25,236 nucleotides of DNA from an uncultured Rikenella sp. (lineage in GTDB: Bacteria > Bacteroidota > Bacteroidia > Bacteroidales > Rikenellaceae). The notes beneath the pieces were generated by a model. The model ran no database searches and was not told the origin of the DNA. It was given only the letters and a program-made list of their open reading frames with translations. Positions 14,742 through 23,800 of the stretch are shown in pieces (position 1 is the stretch's first letter; the number at the start of each line of letters is the position of its first letter). The position numbers and the translations under genes are program-made. The stretch lies in assembly GCF_910577125.1 (NCBI RefSeq), contig NZ_CAJTMN010000025.1, positions 1-25,236 of the forward strand, given 5' to 3'.

Positions 14742-15860
14742 CTATCGTCCGTCGAAAAAATATCCGGCCGCTCCGGTCTCTTCCGCCCGCCGAACTGCAA
14801 AATTAGGGAATTTTTTCGATATGAGTTCACAAAAAAGATCGACCGCCTGTCGTTCCGTTTCGAAATGCCCCCCGTCGACCAGCGTGATTCGCCCTTCCGC
14901 CTGCTGAAAGTCATGGTATTTCAAGTCCGCCGTGAGGTAGACCTGCGCCCCCTGCGCCATCGCCGCCGGGATGAACTCCGCCCCGCTTCCCCCGCACACC
15001 GCCACCCTTCGCACCATTTCGGAGGCTATCGGGCTGTGTTTCAAACAGCTCGCCCCTATCGTCCGCGCCGTCCGCTCCAGAAACTCAGCCATCGGCAACT
15101 CCTCCGGCAGCTCTCCGACACACCCCAGCCCGATTCTCCGATCCGGCACCTCCGTCGGCATCAGGTCATAGGCCGGCTCCTCATACGGATGCGCCCTCCG
15201 CAGCGCCTCCACCACACGCCGCGCCAGCTCTCTCGGCACCACCGTTTCCGTTCTGACCTCCCGTTCCTCGCAGAGCTCTCCCACCCTTCCGACGAACGGC
15301 CGGCACTCCGTCGACGCCGCCCGGAACGTCCCCGTCCCGCCCGCATTGAAACTGCACGCCTCATATCGCCCGATGCAGCCGGCCCCCGCCTCCCACACCG
15401 CCTCGCGCACCCGTTCGACATAGGCCTCCGGTGTATAAAAGACGAGCTTCAGCACCCCGTTTTCGCGCGGCGCCAGCACCTCCACTTCCCTCAGGCCCAA
15501 TCGTTCGGCGAGCCGTCCGCTGACCCCTCCCGGCGCCACATCGAGGTTGGTGTGGGCCGCATAGACCGCCACCCCGCTTCGGATCGCCTCCGCCGCGATC
15601 CGTTCCTGTACCGTCGCCCCGACCAGCCGTTTCACGCCCCTGAAGAAGAGCGGGTGGTGGCAGACCACCAGATTGCATCCGGCATCGACCGCCTGCCGGA
15701 GCACCTCCTCCGTCAGGTCGAACGCCGCCATCACCCCCGAGCAAGGCGTCGTCTTCGGCTCGGTCGGCGCCACCTGCCATCCCGCATTGTCCCACTCCTC
15801 CTGCCAGGCCACCGGCGCAAACGCCTCGATCGGCTCGACAATATCATACAATGTCTCCAT
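14742..15860 (-). CDS. Nif3-like dinuclear metal-centre protein
   Basis: This is a NIF3/YbgI/YqfO-family protein of 372 residues, annotated in databases as 'GTP cyclohydrolase 1 type 2 homologue', although the true role is unknown. Metal-binding signatures are CHHP (His68, His69), HTNLDVAPGG and, near the C terminus, DGGHFETE. The length is that of the long form carrying a PII-like insert, roughly residues 130-230, between the two Nif3 halves. The start at 15860 (METLYDIVEPIEAFAP) is the family's usual one. It probably forms an operon with the downstream zinc-ribbon gene. No clear -7 box is seen upstream. Confidence 0.92.
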   Translation of the reverse strand: METLYDIVEPIEAFAPVAWQEEWDNAGWQVAPTEPKTTPCSGVMAAFDLTEEVLRQAVDAGCNLVVCHHPLFFRGVKRLVGATVQERIAAEAIRSGVAVYAAHTNLDVAPGGVSGRLAERLGLREVEVLAPRENGVLKLVFYTPEAYVERVREAVWEAGAGCIGRYEACSFNAGGTGTFRAASTECRPFVGRVGELCEEREVRTETVVPRELARRVVEALRRAHPYEEPAYDLMPTEVPDRRIGLGCVGELPEELPMAEFLERTARTIGASCLKHSPIASEMVRRVAVCGGSGAEFIPAAMAQGAQVYLTADLKYHDFQQAEGRITLVDGGHFETERQAVDLFCELISKKFPNFAVRRAEETGAAGYFFDGR

Positions 15861-15986
15861 CTGTTTGATTTTTGCATTCTTAAAAATTGCGTTCCTCAAT
15901 GCGCGTACACAGACATAAGCCCTGCGTAGCCTAAGGCACACGGAAGAGAATTGGACAAAGGCGGCCCATTGGGAGTGCGGCACGCA
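15861..15986. other. nif3 upstream region and linker
   Basis: The first ~60 bases are AT-richer and should hold the nif3 promoter, but no TAnnTTTG match stands out on the minus strand. From 15967 the partial third copy of the 57-bp repeat begins. Confidence 0.4.
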
Positions 15987-16035
15987 CCGCCCGCCCGGCG
16001 GACGCGTTCGCGCCACGGCGGGCGGCCTTTATTAC
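15987..16035 (+). repeat. GC-rich hairpin module with T-rich tail, copy 2
   Basis: CCGCCCGCC (15987-15995) pairs with GGCGGGCGG (16017-16025) around ACGCGTTCGCGCCA, followed by CCTTTATTA. The loop and tail match the module at 3308. The stems differ, but each is internally complementary. Confidence 0.6.
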
Positions 16036-16046
16036 TTCAAAGCAAA

Positions 16047-16120
16047 CGCGCGCCACGCCTTAAAGAGGAAATCGTCAAAATGTGCCGGCACGTTTTGACA
16101 AGATTTCCCAAAGGCGCGCG
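16047..16120 (+). repeat. Palindromic intergenic element, copy 5 (subtype A)
   Basis: CGCGCGCC/GGCGCGCG arms enclose GAAATC...GATTTC and an inner stem GTCAAAATGTGC/GCACGTTTTGAC with one G-T pair. It lies 55 bases past the end of the sulfatase gene. A GTGCC-GAAC-GGCAC hairpin lies at 16156-16169, between this element and the sulfatase stop. Confidence 0.78.
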
Positions 16121-16175
16121 GACAGAAAATAGGCGTAGACCCAGCCAACCTTCGAGTGCCGAACGGCACCGGCCA

Positions 16176-17756
16176 TCACTCCCCGTCCCGCCGGCTCCGG
16201 TACGGCGACCCGTCCGGCCACGCACACCACTCGTTCCGCGAGCGATTCCACGGCACCTGCGCCTCCATCCGCTTCAACTCCTTCGTCAGCCGCCTCGCCA
16301 TCCGTTCGCGCCGCTTCTCCTGCCTCGGATTCTCCGCATGGTCGATCTTTTCGAAGATATCCTCCCGGAGGTTGAACAGCGCCGTCCGCTCCGTGTCATA
16401 GAAATAGATCAGCTTCCACTCCCCGATCCGGATCGAGCTGTGCGGCGCGATCCCGTCCCCCTCCGCATCCCACATGTTCGGGAAATGCCACACCAGCGGC
16501 CGTTTCCGCCCCATCGCCGCATCCCCCCGCAGGATCGGCACGATGCTCTGCCCGTCGACCCGCTGCACCGTTTTGAGTTTGCCTCCCCCCGCCATCTCGA
16601 CCACCGTCGGCATCAGGTCGTAGACCGCCACCGGCACCTGACAATTCGTCCCCCCCTCCGTGACCCCAGGCCACTCGACCATCATCGGCACCCTCGTTCC
16701 CCCCTCCATCGCCGAGCCCTTACCGCTTCGGAGCGGGAAATTGTGCGTCCCCGGCCTTCCCCCGCGTCCCACCGCCGAAAGCCCCCCGTTGTCCGAAAAG
16801 AAGATGACCACCGTATTCCGATCAATCCCCTTTTCCCTCAGATAGTCACGCAAATCCCCCAGACTCTTGTCCATCCCCTCGACCAGCGCCGCATACGCCG
16901 CCTCCCTCGGATCGAGTCCCGCCTCCGCATACTTCGCATAGAACCGCATGTCCCGATCCAGCGGCACATGCACCGCATAGTGGCTCATATAGAGGAAAAA
17001 CGGCCTTCCCTGCATCACCGCCGTATCGATCTGTTTTTTCGCCTCGATCGTCAGCGCCTCCGTCACGAAGATATCCTGCCCCCAGTACTTCTCCAGCCCC
17101 GGCACCGCGAACGGCAGCTGCACCTCCGCCCCCGGCCTGTTTCCGAAATTGTTCTCGCCCAGATACGACGCCAGCCCCCCCGCCGCATGCCCCGCCACAT
17201 TCGCCTCGAACCCCAGCGTCAGCGGATCCGCCCCCGGCGTCTCCATCGCCCCGAAATGCGCCTTTCCCACGATAATCGTCCGGTAGCCCTCCCTCCGCAA
17301 CAGCTCCGGCAGCGGCGTCACATACGTCGTCCGCGGCACCCCCGGCACAGCCGCGATTCCGTTGACATTCCACTCCGGCCACCTCAGCAGCGGGCTCTCC
17401 GGATCCGGCCCCCGATCCTTGCGCAGCGTCCAGTTCGTGACCCGATGCGCCGCCGGATTCATCCCCGTCATGAGGCTGACCCTCGACGGCGAACTGACCG
17501 CCGCCGCATAGGCATTGGTGAACTTCAGCGCATTCCGCACCATCCGCTCCATCTGAGGCGTGCGATACCTCCGGTTGAGCTCCGTGGTATCGTGCCAGAA
17601 CGGCACCGACGTATCCTGCCACCCCATGTCATCGACCAGGAAGAGCAATATATTGGGTTTTTCGCCCGACTCCCTACCCCCCGTGCGCCCCGTTCCGGCC
17701 GCAGCCGCCGACGCCGCCGACAGGCCGAGGAGCGAGAAAAAAAGACCGGATTTCAT
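16176..17756 (-). CDS. Secreted serine-type sulfatase
   Basis: This arylsulfatase-type hydrolase would remove sulfate esters, probably from glycans in the periplasm or at the surface. It has 526 residues, and an N-terminal signal peptide (MKSGLFFSLLGLSAASAAAAG) supports export. The start at 17756 is chosen because it puts the signal peptide at the very N terminus. The metal-binding pair is Asp42-Asp43 (LVDDMGW). The maturation motif is Ser88-Ser-Pro-Ser-Arg92, so the formylglycine precursor is serine. This is the type matured by a radical-SAM anaerobic sulfatase-maturating enzyme, which is not in the window. FFSDNGG is the downstream metal-site motif. The natural substrate cannot be told. It is divergent from rel with 73 bases between the starts. 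Confidence 0.92.
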   Translation of the reverse strand: MKSGLFFSLLGLSAASAAAAGTGRTGGRESGEKPNILLFLVDDMGWQDTSVPFWHDTTELNRRYRTPQMERMVRNALKFTNAYAAAVSSPSRVSLMTGMNPAAHRVTNWTLRKDRGPDPESPLLRWPEWNVNGIAAVPGVPRTTYVTPLPELLRREGYRTIIVGKAHFGAMETPGADPLTLGFEANVAGHAAGGLASYLGENNFGNRPGAEVQLPFAVPGLEKYWGQDIFVTEALTIEAKKQIDTAVMQGRPFFLYMSHYAVHVPLDRDMRFYAKYAEAGLDPREAAYAALVEGMDKSLGDLRDYLREKGIDRNTVVIFFSDNGGLSAVGRGGRPGTHNFPLRSGKGSAMEGGTRVPMMVEWPGVTEGGTNCQVPVAVYDLMPTVVEMAGGGKLKTVQRVDGQSIVPILRGDAAMGRKRPLVWHFPNMWDAEGDGIAPHSSIRIGEWKLIYFYDTERTALFNLREDIFEKIDHAENPRQEKRRERMARRLTKELKRMEAQVPWNRSRNEWCAWPDGSPYRSRRDGE

Positions 17757-17777
17757 CCTTCGCACCGAATTAAGTCG

Positions 17778-17785
17778 TAAATTTG
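17778..17785 (+). promoter_or_regulatory. rel -7 promoter box (TAAATTTG)
   Basis: TAAATTTG matches the phylum consensus and lies 44 bases before the rel ATG, within the 73-base divergent region shared with the sulfatase gene. A weak TAACTTGC for the sulfatase lies on the other strand at 17790-17797, so the two promoters would overlap. Confidence 0.55.
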
Positions 17786-17829
17786 AGTGCAAGTTACGAA
17801 ATTCCCGAAATATATACCCCACCCGCCCC

Positions 17830-19995
17830 ATGAACCTCTACCGCGACTTTCTGACCTATATCCGCTCCAGCTTCAGCGGCCCCTCCTTCGACGAAATCCG
17901 GCTCGCCCTGCGCACCGCCGTCCGCAGCCTGAGCGACCTGAAACGTTACGACGGCACCCCCTTCGTCTTCCACAGCATCCTCACCGCCCGGATCGTCGCC
18001 GAAGAGATCGGCCTCGGCCGGAACTCCGTGGTATCGACCCTGCTGCACGACGTCGCCCGGCTCGGCCGGATGACCCCCGACGAGATCGTGCGGCAGCACG
18101 GCTCCGAATGCGCCGGCATCCTCCGGGGCCTCAACCAGATCTCCGCCGTCGACCCCAAGACCTCGACCCTCCAGGCCGACAACTTCCGCGAGCTGATCGT
18201 CTCCTACTCCACCGACCCGCGCGTGATCCTGATCAAGATGGCCGACCGGCTCGAAGTGATGCGCTCCCTGGAGAGCTTCCCCGAGCTCAAACGAAACAAG
18301 AAAGCCTGGGAGACCCTGAACCTCTACTCCCAGCTCGCCCACAAGCTCGGCCTCTACGGCATCAAGTCCGAGATGGAAGATCTCTCCCTGAAATACCTCG
18401 AACCCAAAGAATACGGGCACATCGTGCGCAAGCTCAGCGAAAGCGACGCCGCCCGGCAAGCCTTCATCGCCTCCTTCGTCCGCCCCGTCGAAGAGCGCCT
18501 CCACGCCCTCGGCATCCGCTACAAACTCAAGAGCCGCACCAAATCCGTCTACTCCATCTGGCGGAAGATGCGGAAACAGCGCGTCCCCTTCGAAGAGGTC
18601 TACGACCTGTTCGCCATCCGGATCATCATCGACTGCCCCCCCGACCAGGAGAAGATGCAGTGCTGGTCGGTATATTCCGTCGTGACCGACTTCTACACCC
18701 CCAACCCCGACCGGATGCGCGACTGGATCTCGATTCCGAAATCCAACGGCTACGAATCGCTCCACACCACCGTCGTGACCCCCCAGGGCCGGTGGGTCGA
18801 AGTCCAGATCCGCACCCGGCGGATGGACGAAGTGGCCGAACGCGGCGTCGCCGCCCACTGGCGCTACAAAGGCGTCGGCGGCGGAGGGCTCGGGAGCGAA
18901 CAGTGGCTCGCCCGCCTGCGCGAGATCGTCGAGACCACCGAAGCCGCCGAGACCATCGAAGAGCGCTTCGACCTCGCCCAGAGCAGCAACGAAGTCTTCG
19001 TCTTCACCCCGACCGGCGACCTGCGTAAACTGCGCGACGGCGCCACCGTGCTGGACTTCGCCTTCGACATCCACTCCAACCTCGGCACGAGTTGCACCGG
19101 CGGCCGGATCAACGGCCGGAACGTATCGATGCGCGAGCGTCTGCGGAACGGCGACGTCGTCGAGATCGTCACCTCCCGGAACCAGCGTCCCCGCGCCGGC
19201 TGGCTCGACATCGCCGTGACCTCGAAAGCCCGCGCCAAGATCAAGCAGATCCTGCGCGACGACCAGGCCCGGAGCGCCCAGCTGGGCCGGGAAGAGCTCG
19301 AACGGAAAGTCAAAAACTGGAAACTGCCCCTGACCATCGAAGAGGCCGTGACCGCCCTCTCGAAATACTACAAAATCAAGACCGGCTTCGAAGTCTACGC
19401 CCTGATCTCGGAACAGCGCGTTCCGATGGGCGAAGTGAAAGAGCTTCTGACCGAAGCCGCCTCCGGAGCACTTCCCGCGCCGGAGATCCAGCCCCGCCGC
19501 GCCAAGAGCGATTCTTCCGGCGACAGCAACGACCGGAGCGACGACTGCCTGGTGATCGACGAGACCCTGCGCGACGTGGAGTACAAGTTAGGCGGCTGCT
19601 GCCATCCGATTCTGGGCGACCCGATCTTCGGTTTCGTGACCGTCCACAGCGGTATCACCATCCACCGCACCGACTGTCCGAACGCCAAGCGGCTACGGGA
19701 AGAGTATCCCTACCGGGTGCTGAGCGCGCGTTGGCGCGAGACGACCTCGAACGGCGCCTTTCTGGCGACCATCCGGATCACCGGCGACGACGTACCGGGC
19801 CTCGCAGGCCGCATCACCGATCTAGTCTCCCAGGAACTGAAGCTCAACATCCGCTCCCTGTCGTTCGGTCTCCAGCGCGGGATGATGCAGGGCCAGCTTT
19901 CGATCGAAGTGAAAGGCACCCAGACCGTCGACATGGTGATCCACAAGCTCAAGCGCGTGAAAGGCGTCCTCCGCGCCTTTCGTGTGAACAGTTAG
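17830..19995 (+). CDS. RelA/SpoT-family (p)ppGpp synthetase, hydrolase site probably inactive
   Basis: This is a long RSH protein of 721 residues that makes the alarmone (p)ppGpp. Domains in order are: HD-type domain (about 40-190), synthetase domain (about 225-375, with TKSVYSIWRKM, DLFAIRIII, SIPKSNGYESLHT and EVQIRTRRMDEVAERG), TGS domain (about 390-455, VFVFTPTGDLRKLRDG), helical/zinc-finger region (CCHPILGDPI), and a C-terminal ACT domain. In the HD domain His48 and His73-Asp74 are present, but the HDxxED motif needed for hydrolysis reads HDVARL. KLADRLHNMR also reads KMADRLEVMR. I infer a synthetase-only, RelA-like enzyme; a separate bifunctional homologue would be expected elsewhere. 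The start at 17830 follows the promoter box. Cassette 6 begins 7 bases after the TAG stop. Confidence 0.93.
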   Translation: MNLYRDFLTYIRSSFSGPSFDEIRLALRTAVRSLSDLKRYDGTPFVFHSILTARIVAEEIGLGRNSVVSTLLHDVARLGRMTPDEIVRQHGSECAGILRGLNQISAVDPKTSTLQADNFRELIVSYSTDPRVILIKMADRLEVMRSLESFPELKRNKKAWETLNLYSQLAHKLGLYGIKSEMEDLSLKYLEPKEYGHIVRKLSESDAARQAFIASFVRPVEERLHALGIRYKLKSRTKSVYSIWRKMRKQRVPFEEVYDLFAIRIIIDCPPDQEKMQCWSVYSVVTDFYTPNPDRMRDWISIPKSNGYESLHTTVVTPQGRWVEVQIRTRRMDEVAERGVAAHWRYKGVGGGGLGSEQWLARLREIVETTEAAETIEERFDLAQSSNEVFVFTPTGDLRKLRDGATVLDFAFDIHSNLGTSCTGGRINGRNVSMRERLRNGDVVEIVTSRNQRPRAGWLDIAVTSKARAKIKQILRDDQARSAQLGREELERKVKNWKLPLTIEEAVTALSKYYKIKTGFEVYALISEQRVPMGEVKELLTEAASGALPAPEIQPRRAKSDSSGDSNDRSDDCLVIDETLRDVEYKLGGCCHPILGDPIFGFVTVHSGITIHRTDCPNAKRLREEYPYRVLSARWRETTSNGAFLATIRITGDDVPGLAGRITDLVSQELKLNIRSLSFGLQRGMMQGQLSIEVKGTQTVDMVIHKLKRVKGVLRAFRVNS

Positions 19996-20001
19996 GAGTC
20001 G

Positions 20002-20187
20002 CCCGCCCCGGGCTTCCGCGGTGTTAACTCGGGCATGCTTTCCGCCATCGGTCGCGAGAGTTACAGTTGGGCATCCACCGTCAGCGGTCTCTACGGCATG
20101 AAATTAAATTTCGGCATGGCCGGACTCTATCCGAGCAGCTCGGACGGTCGCGCCTACGGTTTTCAGTTGCGTTGCCTCTCGGAATAA
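20002..20187 (+). repeat. Start-less FISUMP-type C-terminal cassette 6
   Basis: Sixty-one codons run from PAPGFRGVNSG to AYGFQLRCLSE and TAA; it is a 62-codon form. It begins 7 bases after the rel stop codon and is in the same reading frame as rel. Only the TAG and two codons (Glu-Ser) separate the Rel C terminus from the cassette. No terminator intervenes, so it is likely present on rel transcripts. Confidence 0.8.
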
Positions 20188-20189
20188 AC

Positions 20190-20207
20190 GGGTGCCGCTC
20201 GGCACCC
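20190..20207 (+). repeat. Hairpin directly after cassette 6
   Basis: GGGTGCC-GCTC-GGCACCC has a 7-bp stem and a 4-base loop, starting 3 bases after the cassette 6 stop codon. A weaker version (GGTGC...GCACC) follows cassette 8. Confidence 0.6.
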
Positions 20208-20239
20208 AAACCGGGCAGCCTTTATCCTATACAAGCGTT

Positions 20240-20425
20240 CCCGCCCCGGGCTATCGCCATCGGGATACGAGCGCGCTGGACGGCGTCGGCAGCAACGGTT
20301 ACAGCTGGTCTTCGACGGTCTGCGGTACCGATGGCATGCACGTGGGTTTCGGTATGACGTGGCTCAATCCCAGCAGCGCGCACAACCGCGTCTACGGTTT
20401 TCAGTTGCGTTGCCTCTCGGAATAA
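20240..20425 (+). repeat. Start-less FISUMP-type C-terminal cassette 7
   Basis: Sixty-one codons run from PAPGYRHRDTS to VYGFQLRCLSE and TAA; it is a 62-codon form. It is the middle member of the tandem trio after rel. A GTG at 20192 could open the frame 16 codons earlier, but that GTG lies in the hairpin after cassette 6 and the added residues are not FISUMP-like. Confidence 0.78.
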
Positions 20426-20432
20426 ACGGGGT

Positions 20433-20618
20433 ATCGCCCCGGGCTACCGCGGCAACGCCTCGGGCACATCGGGTGGTGGCGGCTACTACGGCTACAGCTG
20501 GTCGTCCACCATCAGCGATACCTCTGGCGTATTCCTGGGTTTCGACACGCAGTACCTCCATCCCAGTAGCGTGTACGGCCACGGCCACGGTCTTCAGTTG
20601 CGTTGCCTCTCGGAATAA
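20433..20618 (+). repeat. Start-less FISUMP-type C-terminal cassette 8
   Basis: Sixty-one codons run from IAPGYRGNASG to GHGLQLRCLSE and TAA; it is a 62-codon form. It starts 7 bases after the stop of cassette 7, the tightest junction seen, and so contains essentially only the core cassette with no linker. Confidence 0.78.
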
Positions 20619-20803
20619 ACGGTGCCGCTCGCACCCACAGGGTGTTCTACTGGCCGTGTCTACCCCCAAATAGTAATCTCTACCCAATTGGGCCGACACA
20701 GCCGCAGCAAAATTGGGATAGAGATTGCCGATTTAAGCCGAGGCTGTCACCCTATCTCCGGCGAAGCCCGCGCCCCACAAAACTTCCAGCCACTCCATCT
20801 TTC
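20619..20803. other. Linker between cassette 8 and the secA terminator
   Basis: No gene is seen. Pieces recur elsewhere: GGGCCGACACAGCC also follows cassette 9, and CACCC-ACA-GGGTG recurs near 24987. Confidence 0.4.
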
Positions 20804-20849
20804 CGACAAAAAAGAGAAGCCCTCCGGCCACTATGCGGCCGGAGGGCTT
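20804..20849 (-). terminator. secA intrinsic terminator
   Basis: AAGCCCTCCGGCC (20817-20829) and GGCCGGAGGGCTT (20837-20849) form a 13-bp perfect stem with a 7-base loop. On the minus strand it is followed by CTCTTTTTT. It begins 28 bases after the secA stop. Confidence 0.88.
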
Positions 20850-20877
20850 CTCCATATATAAAGCTACAACACAGAAG

Positions 20878-23800
20878 CTACATCGCCCCGTGACAATTCT
20901 TGTACTTTTTCCCACTGCCGCACGGACACGGATCATTTCGTCCCACCCGTTTTTCCGCCTTGGCCGGAGCAGCCGCCCCCGGCGGCACCGGCCCCTCGTT
21001 GCGAGACATCCTCATCCGGCTCATATCCGGCCGATTCCGCTGCGGCACCGCCTGTTGCGGCTGCGCCTGAGGCACCGCACGCCCCTCCCCGTCCTGAGCA
21101 GAAGCCGGCCCCACCGGCAGATAGACCTTCAGCAACATCGAGATCACCTCCCGGTTGATCTTCTCGATCATCCGTCGGAACAGCTCGAACGACTCGAACT
21201 TGTAGATCAACAGCGGATCCTTCTGTTCATACGCCGCATTCTGCACCGACTGCTTCAGGTCGTCCATATCCCGCAAGTGCTCCTTCCAGTCGTCGTCAAT
21301 CGTGATGAGCATCATCACCCGGCTGAACGCCTTGTGAATCTCCAACCCGCGCGACTCGATCGCCCGTTTGAAGTTCACCGGCACATTCAACCCGCGTTTC
21401 CCGTCCGTCAGCGGCACCGAGATGTTTTCGAACTTATCCCCCTGCTCCTTGTAGATCGCCTCCAGCACCGGGAACGCCTGTTGTGCGATCTGCGTCGCCC
21501 GCCGCTTGAGCGCACTCCGCATATCGCCCAGAATCATCTCCGCCACCTGCTGATCCTTCAGGTCGTTATATTCCTCCTCCGAGAGCGACGGCTCGATCGA
21601 GATCTGGCGGATCAGCTCCACCTTGAACTCATCGAACGGCAGCCCCCTGTAATTTTCCACGAACGTCTCCGCGAAATCCGTCATCATGTTGTTGATATCC
21701 ACCTCGATCCGTTCGCCGAAGACCGCATTGTGCCGCCGCGTATAGATCACCTCCCGCTGCGAATTCATCACGTCGTCGTACTCCAACAGCCGTTTCCGGA
21801 TACCGAAGTTGTTCTCCTCGACCTTCTTTTGCGCCCGTTCGATCGCGCGGCTCATCATCCCCGCCTGAATCACCTCCCCTTCCTTCAGCCCCATCGTATC
21901 CATCAGCCGAGCAATGCGTTCCGAACCGAACAGCCGCATCAGGTCGTCCTCCAGCGAGACGAAGAACTGCGAGCTCCCCGGGTCCCCCTGCCGTCCGGCA
22001 CGCCCCCTCAACTGCCTGTCCACCCGCCTCGACTCGTGCCGCTCCGTCCCGATAATCGCCAGCCCCCCCGCATCCTTCACCTCAGCCGTGAGCTTGATGT
22101 CCGTCCCACGCCCCGCCATGTTCGTAGCGATCGTCACCTGTCCCGCACGTCCCGCCTCCGCCACGATCTGCGCCTCCAACTGGTGCTGCTTGGCATTCAG
22201 CACATTGTGTTTTATCCCCCTCAGTTTGAGCATCTTGGACAACAACTCCGAAATCTCGACGCTCGTCGTCCCCACCAGCACCGGACGCCCCTCCCCGACC
22301 AGTTTGACGATCTCCTCGATCACCGCCGCATACTTCTCGCGCTTCGTCTTGTAGATCAAGTCCTGATAATCCTTCCTCACCACCGGCCGGTTGGTCGGAA
22401 TCACAATCACATCCAGCTTGTAGATATTCCACAATTCCGACGCCTCCGTCTCCGCCGTCCCCGTCATCCCGCTGAGCTTGTGGTACATCCTGAAATAGTT
22501 CTGAAGCGTAATCGTCGCGAACGTCTGCGTCGCCGCCTCCACCTTGACCCGCTCCTTCGCCTCGATCGCCTGGTGCAAACCGTCCGAATACCTCCGCCCG
22601 TCCAGAATACGCCCCGTCTGCTCGTCCACAATCTTCACCTTGTTGTCCATCACCACATACTCCGTATCCTTTTCGAAGAGCGCATAAGCCTTCAACAACT
22701 GATGCACCGTGTGCACCCGTTCCGACTTGAGCGCATATTCCGACAGCAGCTTGTCCTTCGCCTCCATCCGCTCCTCGACCGTCATGTCCTTCCGCTCCAG
22801 CGTCGCGATCTCGCTCCCGATATCCGGCAGGATGAAGAAGCGCTTGTCGTTGATATTCCCCGACAACGCGTCATGCCCCTTGTCCGTCAGCTCGACGCTG
22901 TGGAGCTTCTCGTCGATAATGAAGTAGAGGTCGTCCGTCACCTCATGCATCCTCTTGCTGTTGTCCTGCATGTAGAAGTTTTCGGTCTTCTGCATCAGCG
23001 CCTTCATCCCCGGCTCCGAGAGGAACTTGATGAGCGGCTTGTACTTCGGCAGCCCCTTGTGCACCCTCAGCAAGAGCATCCCCGCCTTCTGCTCGTCCCC
23101 CTCAGCCGCCGCCTTCTTGGCCTCCGCCAGGAGCGACGTGCAGAGATTCCTCTGCAACCCGTAGAGTGCCTCGACCTGTCCCCTGTACTCCTCGAACAGC
23201 TGATCCTCTCCCCTCGGCACCGGCCCCGATATGATGAGCGGCGTCCGGGCGTCGTCGATCAGCACCGAGTCCACCTCGTCGACAATCGCATAGTGGTGTT
23301 CCCGCTGCACCAAATCCCCCGGTTCGATCGCCATATTGTCCCTCAGGTAGTCGAACCCGAACTCGTTATTGGTCCCGAACGTGATATCGCAGTTATACGC
23401 CGCCCGCCGTGCATCCGAATTGGGCTGATGCTTGTCGATGCAGTCCACCGTGAGCCCGTGGAACTCATAGATCGGCCCCATCCACTCCGAGTCGCGCCGG
23501 GCCAGATAGTCGTTGACCGTCACCACATGCACCCCCTTGCCCGCCATCGCATTGAGGAATACCGGCAGCGTCGCCACCAGCGTCTTCCCCTCGCCCGTCG
23601 CCATTTCGGCCACATTGCCCTTGTGGAGCGCCACCCCGCCGAACAGCTGAACATCATAGTGCACCATATCCCACGTGACCTCCGTCCCGCCCGCCGTCCA
23701 ACGGTTGCGGTACACCGCCTTATCGCCCTCGATCGTGATGAAATCCCGTCCTTTGGCAGCGAGTTCCCTGTCGGCCTCCGTCGCCGTGACCGTAATGGTC

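Noticed and set aside
20192..20425. Cassette 7 as a complete small gene from GTG at 20192
   Set aside because: The GTG lies in the hairpin after cassette 6, the extra 16 residues are not conserved with any other cassette, and the product would be only part of a domain.
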